Shown in pieces: positions 21,299-34,100 of a stretch of DNA of 64,000 nucleotides. The stretch comes from Carnegiea gigantea (lineage: Eukaryota > Streptophyta > Magnoliopsida > Caryophyllales > Cactaceae). The stretch is taken from the NCBI GenBank assembly GCA_029747015.1, contig JAKOGI010003013.1:1-64000 (forward strand). The letters are read 5' to 3'. Position 1 is the stretch's first letter; each line of letters begins with the position of its first letter. The notes under the pieces were generated by a model, which had not been told where the DNA came from, searched no databases, and worked only from the letters and a program-made list of their open reading frames with translations. Position numbers and translations under genes: made by a program.

Positions 21299-24227
21299 TT
21301 AAATTAAATCAGCAACGTTAAACGTAGCTGATACTCCATAATCTCCTGGTAACTCTCCTTTGTAAGCATTATTGTTGATCTTCTCCAAAATCTCGAATGG
21401 ACCATCCGCTCTAGGCATCAATTTAGTTTTCCTTTTGGAAGGAAAACGTTCTTTACGAAGATGAATCCAAACCAAATCACCTGGCTTAAAAAGCTTCTCC
21501 CTTTTATGCTTGTTAGCTTGGGCTGTGTATGAAAGTGTAGTTTTCTCAATCTTGGCCTTTACTAACTCATGCAACTTCTGGATTTCTTCCACCCTAGTAG
21601 TGGCATCCGCACTTGGCTTTTGATCTAGTGGTCGTGGTACAAGATCAAGTGGACTTAGGGGATCAATTCCATAGACCACTTTAAAGGGAGATAGACCAGT
21701 AGCCTTGCTTGGAGTCTTATTGTAAGCAAACTCAGCATGTGGAAGTAACAGATCCAAGCTTTGATGTGGTTTTTAATCAGAACCCTTAATAAAGTACCAA
21801 GGGTTCGATTAGTAACCTCGGTTTGCTCATCTGTTTGTGGATGACAAGTGGTACTGTACTTGAGTTTGGTACCCAACTTTTTCCACAAAGTAATCCAAAA
21901 GTGACTTAAAAACTTCGTATCTCGATCTGAGACAATGGAACGAGGAATTCCATGAAGTCTCATAACCTCCTTGAAAACAATTCAGCAATATGAGTGGCAT
22001 CATTAGTCTTGTTGCAGGGAATGAAATGAGCCATCTTCGAAAATCGATCCACGACCACAAAGATAGAATCTTTATTCCTTTGTGTCTTTGGTAAACCAAG
22101 TATGAAATCCATACTAATGTCCACCCAAGGCAACGTAGGAATAGGAAGTGGCGTGTATAGTCCCTGAGGAAGCGAATGACTCTTCGCAATTTGACACGTA
22201 CTGCACCTTCTAATGATGTCTTGAACGTCCTTCTCCATGCATGGCCAATAATAATGTTCCCTAAGCATAGTTAGGGTCTTGTCTTCGCCAAAATGGCCAG
22301 CTAAAGATCCAGCATGGACTTCTCGAATTAACAACTCACGAGTGCTGCATTTGGAGACACATAACCGAGCACCTTTAAAGAGAAACTCTTCTTGAATTAA
22401 GAAGTCCCCTTTGGGATGTTTAGTACACTCAGAATATAACACCCCAAAATCTTCATCATTCTGATATAACGCCTTTAGATGCTCAAATCCAAGGATACAA
22501 GCATCTAATTGGAACATCAATAGATATCGCCGTGATAGAGCATCGGCGCCTTGATTTAGTTTGCCGGACTTATGCTTGATAGTAAAGTGAAAGGACTGTA
22601 GGAATTCCAACCACTTAGCATGGCGCGAGTTTAACTTGTGTTGGCCTTGAATATATTTCAAAGCCTCGTGATCTGAATGCAGAATAAACTCACTGGCAAT
22701 CAAATAGTGGTTCCAATGTTCTAGACATCGAATGATGGCGTAGAATTCCTTGTCATAAGTTGAATATCTCTTCTTGGTATCACATAACTTCTCACTGAAG
22801 AAGGCCAAAGGGCGTCCTTCTTGAGTAAGAATGCCTCCAATACCAACCCCAGAAGCATCGCATTCAACTTCAAAGACTTTCTCAAAACACGGTAGGGCTA
22901 AAACTGGTGCTTGAGTTAGTCTTTCTTTCACTTCTTCAAAGGCTGCTTGGGCTTTAGGATTCCAAGTGAATGAGGAACCCTTAAGAACCTCGGTCATAGG
23001 AGCTAAGATAGTGCTGAAATTTCGTATGAACCTCCTATAGAAAGAGGCCAAGCCATGAAAGCTTCGAACGTCATGAATGCTCTTAGGAACAGGCCAAGTT
23101 CGAATAGCCTCAATCTTGCTTTCATCCGCCTTAATACCATCTTCAGAAACAATATACCCTAAGAAGGTAACTTCATGAGTAAAGAAGGTACACTTCTTTA
23201 GGTTCCCGAATAACTTCTCCTTTTCAAGAACGAGCATCACCTGAGTTAAATGATCTTGATGTTCTTGCTCATTCTTACTGAACACCAATATATCATCAAA
23301 GTAAACAACCACGAACTTGCCCAAGTATGGTCGAAATACTTGATTCATTAACCTCATAAACGTACTAGGGGCATTAGAAAGACCGAAAGGCATGACTAAC
23401 CATTCATATAATCCGCCCCTAGTCTTGAAAGCAGTTTTCCACTCATCGCCCTCCCTAATACGAATTTGATAATAACCACTCCTCAAATCAATCTTACTAA
23501 ACACCTTAGAGCCATGTAATTCATCCAATATATCTTCAAGCCTAGGTATAGGGTACCTATACTTGATAGTAATTTTGTTTATGGCCCTACTGTCGACACA
23601 CATCCTCATACTACCATCCTTCTTCGGGACCAAAAGAGCAGGAACAGCACATGGACTTAAGGATTCTCGTACCAACCCCTTGAATATCAGTTCTTCAACT
23701 TGTCGTTGAATCTCTTGAGTTTCCTTGGGATTTGTCCTGTAGGCTAGCTTATTAGGCAGAATGGATCCTGGGATAAGGTCAATATGATGTTGAATGTCAC
23801 GCTTTGGGGGTAAACCCAAAGGTATCTCTTATGGAAATAGGTGACTGAATTGATTCAATATGACCTTGGCTATGGGATGGGATGGAAGTGGTGTTTGTGG
23901 CTCATCTTGTACTTGCAATATCCATTCTTTCAAGGCTTTGAACTCATGTTGAGAGGCCTTTAAAAGTGGTTCAACATATGTCAAAAGCAAGTCATATTGA
24001 TTTTGGCTTTTTTGTGGTTTCATTTTGTGGAGTTCGGATGGTGACATAGGATTCAGAGTAATCTTCTCGCCATCTTTGGAAAAGGAATAAGTATTAAGAT
24101 AACCATTATGCATAACCTTCCTGTCATACATCCATGGTCGTCCTAACAGAATATGACAAGCATCCATGGGGATAATATCACACCAAAGTTCATCTTGGTA
24201 ATTCTTACCAAGAGAGAATGAAATCAA
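21299..24227 (-). pseudogene. E3 protease-RT-RNaseH-integrase remnant
   Basis: Pieces in order on the minus strand: end of protease with LLGRPW (24227-23832); a TAA at 23829-23831, where the relatives encode Glu just before GLPP; RT, RNase H and integrase N-terminal part (23819-21960; YFDD, CDAS, HSDH and integrase RRCSTC visible); a frameshift near 21975 and another near 21765; then the integrase core and GPF module ending NVADLI at 21299, where a stop cuts the tail short of the LTR. All main domains are recognisable, but no complete polyprotein can be made. Confidence 0.88.
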
Positions 24228-24262
24228 GCAACGAGAGTTAACTTGTAATCCCTTGCCTTGAT

Positions 24263-25645
24263 TTAACCATTGAATGTTGTATGGGTGTGGGTGTGCGTGG
24301 ACTGAAGGTTCAGTTTCTCAATCATATTCAATGAAACAACGTTGGCACAACTTCCTCCATCGATGATTAACGAGCACACTTTGCCTTGGACTGTACATCG
24401 TGAGTGAAAGATGTTCTCACGTTGTTCATCCTTAGCAACTCGTTGATTGCTCAATACCCTTCGAATTACTAGCATCTCAACTTCATCTGCGTTTTCCACA
24501 AACTCCTCCTGATCATCTTCATGATCGCTCTCAGCATCTTCTGCCTTTTCCTCTTCTTTCTCCTCGGTAAATTCTCCCTCTATGGCTTCCCATTCAGCTA
24601 AGGTGACTACCTTTCGACTAGGACAATCAGAAGCAATGTGTCCTAAGCCTTGGCACTTGTAACACCTCCTTTGGCTTACAGGGTATGGGTTTGGACGTGG
24701 GGGGGTTGATGGTGGTGGCCTTTGAGGAGCTTGGTTTTTTTGTGGATTATATGGGAAAGGGGTAGATGATTTAGGCTGAGGTGTGGTACTCCCCTTGTTT
24801 AAGGGTTGCCCACGATTTGGTGTAGAATAAGGCTTGAATGAATCACGAACATTCATTCTAGACTTTCTTTGTTGCTCCACCTTGTGTGCTAGGACACACA
24901 CTTCGTCAAAGGTGGTATAAGCTTGCAACTCAACCACGTTAGCTATCCTAAGATCAAGCCCTCCTAGGTAACGTACCATGGTCTGCTCTTCAGGCTCATG
25001 AATGTCACATTTGATCATGAGTTTCTCAAACTCACGAGTATATTCTTCAACACTCATCTTACCTTGATTCAAATGGTGAAAGAGCATGTATTGATCTTGG
25101 ACATAGGTGGAAGGCAAAAACCGTGCCTTCATCTTGGCTTTCATCTTGTCCCAAGTAGCAATCTTACTCTTCCTTTCTCTAGTTCTCTTAGCAGTAAGGT
25201 TTGTCCACCACAAGGAAGCATATTTTCTTAATCTAAGAGCAACTATTTTGACTTTCTTATCTTCTGGAATCTCCTTGAACTCAAAAATACGCTCCACCGT
25301 TTGTAACCATTCAATGAACTCATCAGGATCTAACTTACCCTCGAACTCAGGAATATCAATCTTGATCTCATTAGAGTTGAAAGTAGGTCGCACTCTTCTT
25401 TGCATTCTTTCAAATAGTACTTCTTCTTCAGAGAACGCATTGCTAGCTTCCTCTTCATAGCCATAGTCTGTTCCAGTCCGAATGCTTGGTGATTCTTGAA
25501 GTTTCTGCTTTTGTTTCATATGGTTTCCAAGCTGTTTCCTCAAGTATTCATTTTGTGCTTTGAGTTCTCGATTGCTCACACTCATTTCTTGCATTTGCTT
25601 AGAAAGAACTTCAAGCCTTTCTTCCACAGACATGCTAGTACTCAT
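24263..25645 (-). pseudogene. E3 gag and start of protease (frameshifted)
   Basis: 460 codons from MSTSMSVEERL. Coiled-coil N-terminus, gag domain, zinc knuckle CYKCQGLGHIASDC near residue 330, a very acidic stretch, then the protease start with IDGGS. The frame is lost near 24300 within a CA-rich run, ending in a THTHTHT peptide. The gag portion itself is uninterrupted. Confidence 0.86.
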
Positions 25646-25743
25646 TGTGATCGCAGGAATGAACAGTTTGTGTTTGATTGTGTTTGAAATGATTTCAGAG
25701 ATAAGCTGGGAATGACGTGGGGTTCAGGCCAAGTTCTGAACTT

Positions 25744-25755
25744 GCTCTGATACCA
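25744..25755 (-). other. E3 primer binding site, tRNA-Met type
   Basis: Minus strand TGGTATCAGAGC, four bases after the 5' LTR end. Confidence 0.87.
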
Positions 25756-25847
25756 AAAATGATGTAAGTCCAAGGGAAGGATAGCAACCCAAGTAAACTC
25801 ACGTCAAAGGAGGCTAGAAAACAAACAAACTCTCACGGCCAGGGGTG

Positions 25848-25883
25848 GCACGGCCGTGCTTGATGGCACGGGGTGCCCGTGCC
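25848..25883 (-). other. E3 GC double-hairpin unit inside the LTR
   Basis: 36 nt: GCACGGCCGTGC palindrome followed by a GCACGG/CCCGTGCC repeat. Also present in the 3' LTR (19766-19800, 35 nt). Confidence 0.7.
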
Positions 25884-26142
25884 AGTTCACTGCCGAGCTT
25901 GCCTAGGTAAGTCCTTTTCCACGGTTTGAGATGGCTTTGAAGGTTAAAGGAAGTTCGATGCAATCAGCTAAGTCAAGGCTTGATTTTGTGTGGAAAAGAG
26001 GAACCAAGGGGTAAAGGAAGTGAGGGAAGTAAAGGAGGATAAAAAGACACTAAGAAGAACAAAGGTAATTCATGGTTTAAGAGGAGTGAAACCAAGAACT
26101 AGTTTGTGAACTTCAAGAGTGTTTAATGAAACTTGGATAGTT

Positions 26143-26240
26143 CTAAGCTAGATGATTGGATAAGATACACCACTAATCATTTAGCTTAGGGCCCTCAATC
26201 TTGGATTAGGATAAGATTCACCACCTAACCAAAGATTGAG
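26143..26240 (-). other. E3 R/U5 stem-loop array
   Basis: 26143-26189: arms CTAAGCTA/TAGCTTAG extended by ATGATT/AATCAT, loop with GATACACCAC. 26194-26240: arms CTCAATCTTGG/CCAAAGATTGAG with a loop ending in TTCACCACC. The arms differ from those of E2, but the loop core is related. Confidence 0.65.
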
Positions 26241-28656
26241 ACTCACTTGATCACCACCTTAATCGGCCACAATTAAGAATAAGCAAGTTAAGTGTTTAGG
26301 AAATCACAAGACACAAAGTCTTTTCTTTCTACTGAAAATTCAACTCTATTCCTTCAAAATGAACATACAAGGCTTTATATGGCCTTGAGAGTACACAAAT
26401 GAGCTGTCCTTCCAAGGGAGGAAAGTCATTAAACTTGCTAATCACTTCCTAACACACGGTTTACTCTAATACAAACCAAAAGCTGAAAGCTTACTTTACA
26501 AAGCACTTAAATTATCTTCCTAAACCTTTCCTATGCATTAAGGAATGTAGATGACTCATTTTCCCAGCTAGGAAGGTAAGAGTGCATGGCTAGCCACCTC
26601 AAAAGGACGGAAGAATGCATGTGTGCCATGTCATGCTTGAGTGGTCGAATGAGGGCTTGTAAAATGGTGATGTTTCATTTGCTCCACGTGTCTCTCTCTC
26701 AAGTAGCTGAGTGGTGCTTGATCAAGCAGCTCAAAATGACCTGCTTGGCAGCCTTCCGCCTTAAGCAAACCCCTTGAAGGAGGAAAACCACCAAGCTAAG
26801 CAACCGGGTGTCAAGCAGCCAGTTTCTGCCTCCACTTGCAACGCATGTTTGACACCTCAAATGATGACTATTTGCTACGTTTCTTACATGGTTTGAAACC
26901 TCAAGATGTCTAGTTTACCCTCCATTTGGAATCGTAGCATTTGGACGTCATTTGCCCCCTGAACAAACCAGAAAACCAAAACCGGGCATTTTGCAGTGCA
27001 ATCCGGACAGGTTCAAGAGATGAACTGTTTTAAGTAACCAAATGAATTCCAAATGATATGAAACCAATTGGACTTAAAAGTTATCATCCTGAACTTGATA
27101 ATCATCCAAAAAACGGACAGCAAAATATGCTTTAGGCCGATGTAATAAGATAGCAAAAACCGGGTAAAAATCTGGATGAGAACCCGGGGGTATCACCTTG
27201 TGTGTTTGCCATCAAGTGACTCATGGCCGTGACTTTGGAGTTGTTTTCTTGATTATTTTGGACCAACGAAACGTTATTAGACCTTGAGGATGGACCTCCA
27301 TCAAATGTGGATTCTTAGCCTATGTATTAAAGGAAAGTTTTCAATAGATGCATTATGAATGATTCATAAGTATGGTTGAATCGGATTCTAATCTTATATG
27401 GCATCATCCTTATCCATATCAAACATGTCTGATTTAAAGTATATGAGATGAGAAAGAAAGATATAGCACGTTGAAATTTCATGAATGAAGGCGTCTCTTC
27501 CTAAAAGAATGAACGTTGATATGTGAATAACATGAGAGGGTGTCATATGGCTTAATATGATGTTCAAAGGTACTTGAATGCTTGATATGTGTATATGTGT
27601 GTGATATGTATATTGTATGAATGAAATGCCAAGAAAAGTGTAATTATGAAAAGGGGTAACCTTATATAGACATTATATGATTGAGGTTTCATGCATAAGT
27701 TTAAAATGGAATGCCCGGAAGTTATATCATGAAAAAGAAGGATCCCTATGCTTAGCTTATAAAAGGAAGTTTCCATGCTAGCCTATAAAAGGAAGTTTCT
27801 ATGCTTAGCCTCGCCGCTTATCTAAGTGTTCAATTGCCTGTTAGTGAAGACGTTTGATCATTTAGAATCCTGGAAATGTGTTTAAGTGCCTAAGTGAAGT
27901 TTATGGTTAGTAACATTTCCATAAGAATTCTTATGAACATCTATTATGATAGTAAAGTATGAAAACGTGATATGTGACTAGTAAAGATAGTATTGCCTGC
28001 AATGGTTTTGTTTTTCAGGGGGGGTTGGGGGACACTCACTGAGCGTGTGATTGCTCATCCCACTACTCCTTCCCCTTTTCCCCAGGTTTTCTTATGATAG
28101 GAAGAAGTTGAGTCAGATAAGTGCGGAAGGAACCTATTATTGCTTGCAAGGCATCGTATGTGCCCATTTGAAGGGAACTTACGTGTTTGATGAAGTCATC
28201 TAATGCATTCTTAGTTTGTGAAGGTCTGTAAATGATTATTGAAGTTCATGTAATGCATATGGTATAAAGGTCGCTCTGTATGGCCGTCTGAGCCAACCAT
28301 CAAGTTAGTTAGATGTCCTTTTGGTTTAATTTAGCTATGCCTTGGGATGTAAACCCCAATACTCCGGTTGTGTGAACCGTTGAGTTGTATCTTTTACTTT
28401 TTCTGCTTTGATTAACTATCCTGGTTGGTGTACTCCGAGCGCGTGGCTCGTCGAGTTATGAACTCCGGTGTGTGGCCGTTGAGTTATGTTTTATATATTT
28501 ACGCTTCTGTTAATTTACAGGATTGTATTATAAGGCGTTTAGCCTGGAAACGATCAGTTTTCAGGGGAAATTCTGTCCATTTCGTCCCAGGAATTAAGTA
28601 AGAAGTTAGAAAAGCGTAACGCTTCTAGCCTAGGGGCTGGGGGTGTTACAATATGA

Positions 28657-28668
28657 TGGTATCAGAGC
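28657..28668 (+). other. LARD primer binding site 1
   Basis: TGGTATCAGAGC, six bases after LTR1 ends in TTACA. Confidence 0.88.
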
Positions 28669-31125
28669 AAAGGTCCTGCGACCATAGGCCGCGACCTGAG
28701 TCTTGCATTTCATATAGTCACCTAGGAACACTTTGTGATTATGTGACGTATGCCTACTCTGTATGCACATGTGCCCTATAGTATGGCCATTTGCGACTTA
28801 CGTGTGGCTCGTGAAGGTCGATTGAGTAAAAGCGGCAAGTTATGCGTTAGTGTAGGAGTCAAATAGCTCTCCCCACGCCTTCAAGTGACGTTGTGAGTAC
28901 TTCATTGGTACAATATGTTCCTAATGTGTTAATTGATTTCATTGATTGACTTTTATGCGATCCGAGTAAACCGAACGAATAAAATGTGAGCTGTGTGTTA
29001 GGACGTGAACCCAATTCACTTCCGTGTTCTTGTGTGAGCTAAGTGATGTTTTGAATGACAAACGTTTTCTTCGTGCGTTCTGATAAGAGGATCAATGGTT
29101 CAAGCACGTCGATTTAAAGTCGGACGATTGAAAGACCTTTCTTTAAGCTCGTCTTTGCCCCTAAAGTACGATTTGCTCCTCGATCCCCATAATGGAGTGA
29201 GCAGATGTACTCAAAGGTTGGTAGAGAGGGAGTTAGAAGCAGTTAACCGTCCTTTTATTGAAAACAAAGAGATTCGAAATAGACGAGCTATTTTTTTTTT
29301 ATCCTTTGAAACTCAAGATTTTGAGATGTTAATGTCGTTTTGATTGGAGCCAAGTTTTTCTTACACCGAAGAATTAGCTTTTCGTTAGTGATGATGAGGT
29401 AGTTAGATTCACTAATATGCGCCCTTATGTTTATCAAATGTTGCTCGTAAATGCATATGTGCTAGACGTGTATGTTGATTGAATCTTTCGTATTGAGCTG
29501 GAAAAGGAATGATTGGAAATTGGCTGCCATGATTAATAATCCTACTAAATGGTACATTGCTGATGTGACTTTTGATTTGCCTGAGTGAAATTAAAGGATA
29601 TTTTCGTATGCATGTGTGAAAATTTATGTGCTGATGGTACATTGCGTAAAAGTGTACCTACCGTTCTCCTTCTTTGTAATTGTTGCCTAAATCGTGCATG
29701 ACTTGCTTCCATCGTACGAATTACTATTCATGAATGGGGTGAGATGTTTTGGCCCGAACGAACCCTGATATACCCAGAAAGCTCAAGGGAGAAAGAACCT
29801 AGCAGACTTTGGAATTGTACGTCGTAGACGATCCCTCCTAAGGCCAGCGATCCATAATAAGACTCCTACGATCCCCTATAAGATAGATGTACCTCGTAAG
29901 ACACTAAGACCTCAACGTGAGCCTATGAGGCCATTGACGTCAACCATACCCACACAATTCTAGCCGCTCAACACCAATCTTTCCTAAATTGAATGGGGTT
30001 TAGAGCATGCCGTTGACCATAGGCTGCAAAAGGAGGATTGCACGCATACCTACATGCCTAGGTGTTCTTTCTATGTGACAACATATGGGTCCACATGCCT
30101 TAAAGATTTATTATGATGTCATGTGTTGTGTAAGACCATAAGAATATATATAGATAGGATCGTTGTATGGAACCATCGACTTGTTTGTGATCAAATGCCA
30201 ACAAAGTGAGTTTTTGTAATTGCTTGGCTTGAGTTTAATTGAACCTGCGGCTGTGTTAGTTAGAACGACTTGATATGTGTGGCTAGTTTCGTACCATGAC
30301 TCTGGAATCATCATTCACAGCTCATCAATGCTGGTTTCTCGCATTATAGTTGGATTAGTCGAACTCGATGTATGTAATGCATGACTAAATGAAGATAGAG
30401 CTACATTTACTTAAATAACGTTCATGGACATATATGTATATACCTTATGTTTAAGAAAGCAGTGTGGTAGAATACTCGGGATCATGTCAATCATGTATGT
30501 TTTCGTTTTGTAAATTGCTTGCTGAATGTATGTTAGTAGGTTGCATGTTATCTCCAATTCGTAAACTTGAGAATGCTGAAATGTTGATGCCATGTGATAC
30601 TATTGTGCTCGGGTAATGCTATGTGGTGCTACGTGACTCTCTTGTTATTCCCAATGTGTTGTAAAAGTTTCCTTGATGATCATCGTGATTCCACAAGTGA
30701 CTGAATTCATGTTTTGGGATGAGACTACCATATATAACCTTGCGATCTCATTGTCCCGGTTGCCACACCTTTAGATACTCACTTGTAGGTGCATATGCGT
30801 ACAGTTGTTGCCTGCCATGCAAACTGAGTCTAGAATATCAAAATCTATGTTTCATTTTCGAAACAAACTCAATATGGTTTTCCACGCCAACTTATTTGCC
30901 TCACTTCAATGCGATTTGCCCTCGGCGCCAAAATAGAGCGAGTAGACGGCTGAAGAGATTGGCGATGAGGAAGCTGGATACCATAAGCCATTTTCTTTCG
31001 ATTTGACAAATGTAGAGTCTGCCAAATGAAACCTTTTGAAAACTTACAACATAGATCTTAGTTATGTACGTGCATTCTAGGAAAGACCGATTTTAGATTT
31101 AGAATTTCGGGGGCGAAATTCTTTT

Positions 31126-31138
31126 AAGGGGGGAAGAG
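31126..31138 (+). other. LARD polypurine tract
   Basis: AAGGGGGGAAGAG immediately before TGTAAGACC of LTR2. Confidence 0.88.
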
Positions 31139-34100
31139 TGTAAGACCCCCCCAGTTTCGTTTTCCATTAAGCTAACTAATTTCCTTTTTACGTTTTAAAT
31201 TCGTATTATTAGTAACTGTATGAGTTAAATTATTATCGTTGAGCTTTTACGAACTATAATTTCATTAAAGACGAGATTATTATTGCTATTACTGATTTCA
31301 AAGTCAATTCGTGCCATTATGCCTTTAAATGATATCGATAGTTTAATTTAGTTGTTATTCAATTTGTTTAGTCGTTTCCTGAAAACAATTAGGCTTTCAA
31401 CCTTGGAATTAGTTTCGAGTTTTATTACATGGAACTTCGGCGTATTTGGGTTCGAATAATTGATGGAGGGTTATGTTATCGATTTGGGTTTAGAACAAAG
31501 CGTTCGGGATTGGACTAGCGATTTAAGTAGATTGAGTTATTACCCAAAAAAAAAAAGAAAAAAAAAGGGAGAGAAGGAACAAAAGGGGAAGGGTCGAAGT
31601 CGGGTACCGGGGAGACCCGACTCGCCCCCCCCAAACGCTTCTCTCTCTCTCTGCGTCGCTCCCACTCTCTCTCTTCCTCTCACCCGCGACCAGTGGTCGG
31701 GCGTCACCGCCGTCCGTCATACGTCGCCGGCGAGAGGAGACCACCGATTACCCCCCAACACGCGTCCACCACCGTCTCCCTCATCTCCTCACCTCACACA
31801 CGCTGTAGTCGCCGGTTCCAAGCCCCAATCCGCCTCCCCTGGCTGCCGTCGACCCACCTGTGCTGAGGCTGAGCGAAAATCGGCCATCGATGGGCCGATT
31901 CTGGCACAAGGACGGTCGGCTACTTGGTCGAAATCATGCATGCGCGTATCTCTAGGTTTGGGCTAGTTGAATCACGCGCGAAGAGCAGAGGAGCGTCTGT
32001 TTTTGATGTTCGATTTTGGTCTCAATTCAAGCTAAATTACATGCCTCTAGCGTGGAATCAAGGTGGGTGTTCCTCGCCTCCTAAATTAGTACTAATTTCG
32101 CAAACGTTTTAGCGGAATCGATGTTGCATGTTAGACTAGCATAGCCTAATTTAGAATGTGCTGCTTGAGGTTTATAATTCGAAGTTAATTATACATGTTT
32201 GGCGTTGATTCGAATGTATGTAACCATTGAATGCCTGAATTTATAATTCGAAGTTAATTATACATGTTTGGCGTTAATTCGAATGTATGTAACCATTGAA
32301 TGCCTAAGTTTATAATTCGAAGTGAATTATACATGTTTAGCGTTAATTCGAATGTATGTAGCTATCGGAAGCCTGAGTTTATAATTCGAAGTAAATTACA
32401 TGCCTTTAGCGTTAATTCGAATGCCTGTGACCATTGAATGTTTGAGATTTTACATCCAAATGAATCGAATACCTTTAGCTTCGAATCGAACCAATTTAGT
32501 TAATCATGCCTCAGTTATTAATTCGAAGTTAATTTAGCATGTTTAGCAACGATTCAGTTAATTAGTTGATGCATGAAAAAGGATTATAAACGAAGTTAGT
32601 TTAATGTGTTTAAAATCGATTCAAGTGAAGTTAGCTAGTTTATGCCTAAAAGTTTAGTTCGAAATGAATTACGAATGCTTTGAATCGACATACGAACACT
32701 TAGTTAATGCGTGCTCGTTCAGTAGCTTCTAAATGAATTATGAATGCTTTGAATCGACACATGTACACTTAAACAATTCATACTTAATTAATAGTTTCGA
32801 AAGGAGATGAGTGTGCTTGGAATCAATACTTGTGTAATTAGTTAGTTTATACCTGAGTAGTAACTTTGACGTAATAAATGAATGCCTAAAGTCATTTTAT
32901 GTTTAAGTGGTTTATTTAGATTCGCATAGTAATTTCCATACAAATAATGAATGTTTAGATCCGCATTATGTCTAAGTGACCTAAATGGGTTCGAATAGCA
33001 ACGGTGACATAATAAACGGAAACTTAGAATCGTATTATGCTGAAATAGCTCAATTAGACTTGAAATGTAACTTCTAACCAACGTTTATGAATGTTTGGTT
33101 GTTCCGTGATCGTGTATGAACTTCGAAGTGCATCGTACGTGTTTAAAGTTTATGTATATAAATGTTTAATCAGTCTATGATCGCCTATATGCTTAACTAT
33201 CCCATAAAGGCCTACTAACTCTGAAGTAAGTTATAAATGCTTAGAACCTTATCGTGTATGAACTCCCAAGTAAAGTTCTATAATTTTATATGTGTACGTG
33301 ATGGTATATATATACATACGTATGCTTGCTACAATGCACCGCTAAGTGGCGCTGCTTACCCTGGTAAGTACTTAAACCTTACCTTTTCATAAATTAGTAT
33401 GATAATATGTTGTGTTGATAAATCGGTGAAACGAGTTGGTAGTTGGATAGTTTGAGGAAATAATTATGAGCGTTCGAGGTTTTGTGGTACGGTGCAAGTG
33501 AGGAGGGAGACTGGGTTGTGAAATGACCGCAATCGTGTGGATTGCAAGGCCATGTGTGGCTCAATGTGATGAATTAATTATGAAGTGTTTGAATGTGATA
33601 TATGTAAACCCCTCTCCCTTCTATTTGCTCAAGTTGCATTATGTGCATAAGGGTGAGATTTTCAAAGAAGGATTTCATGTTTTGAAATAATAGTAGCCAT
33701 AAATGTTAGTGCATGATGGCGTATTTTAAAGTAAACGAATACAATTTTGGGAGCGAACCTACTTGAACAGGGAAATCCTAAAGAGTTTTACAAAGGCGTG
33801 AGTTGCACGACAAATGATTTTACCAAAAGATGCAATAAAATTACTAGCCGTTATGGCCGATACGCTTTAAGTGGCTAAGATAATGTGCTGCGGACAATAT
33901 GATATGATGTAATGTTAACCTAGGGGATAAGTCCGGATAAACCCTAGGGGCCCTGACGAGGGCTAATGTAATGGTCCGATATGTTATATGTAGCCATCCC
34001 GGGAGTAAGAGCTTAAGCGTGAGCGTTAGGGCTCACTATGGGGTCGAGAATAGTTCTCACCCAATCAGCACCCTGTAATGATCTTATGCCAGAAGTACTT

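Larger units (their letters stand above)
19655..27303 (-). mobile_element. E3: decayed CRM-like retrotransposon inserted in LARD LTR1
   Basis: Minus-strand element flanked by a perfect 5-bp target duplication AATGT (19650-19654 and 27304-27308); the empty site is visible in LTR2 near 34335. LTRs are 19655-21230 (3') and 25760-27303 (5'). Its first base pair has decayed (TATGTAAG in place of TGATGTAAG) and the left LTR inner end reads CCATCT. The coding region carries a nonsense codon and at least three frameshifts, so it is inactive. Confidence 0.9.
25760..27303 (-). repeat. E3 5' LTR
   Basis: 1544 bp, TGATG/CATCA. Possible TATA box on the element's strand at 26373-26380 (ATATAAAG). GC double-hairpin unit at 25848-25883, inside the LTR. 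Stem-loops at 26143-26240. Confidence 0.87.
16231..28650 (+). repeat. LARD LTR1, interrupted by E3
   Basis: Matches LTR2 (31139-35678) once E3 (19655-27303) and one target duplication are removed. The first 2.3 kb and last 1.3 kb are nearly identical to LTR2. The part at about 18560-19650 is full of small indels relative to LTR2. It contains A and CT runs near 16640-16760, a 69-bp tandem repeat and a long T-rich tract. Short frames inside it are not conserved in any recognisable way. Confidence 0.85.
28651..31138 (+). other. LARD internal region, copy 1 (non-coding)
   Basis: 2488 bp from PBS to polypurine tract. No gag, protease, RT or integrase motif in any frame. An 82-codon frame at 29095-29343 has no recognised domain, and its end differs from the second copy because of a T-run length difference, so I do not call it a gene. 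A tRNA-Met PBS is at 28657-28668 and AAGGGGGGAAGAG at 31126-31138. Confidence 0.75.

Noticed and set aside
29095..29343. 82-codon frame in the LARD internal region (repeated at 36122-36361)
   Set aside because: No recognised domain, and the ends differ because of T-run length. Not supported as a gene, though it sits where gag would start.
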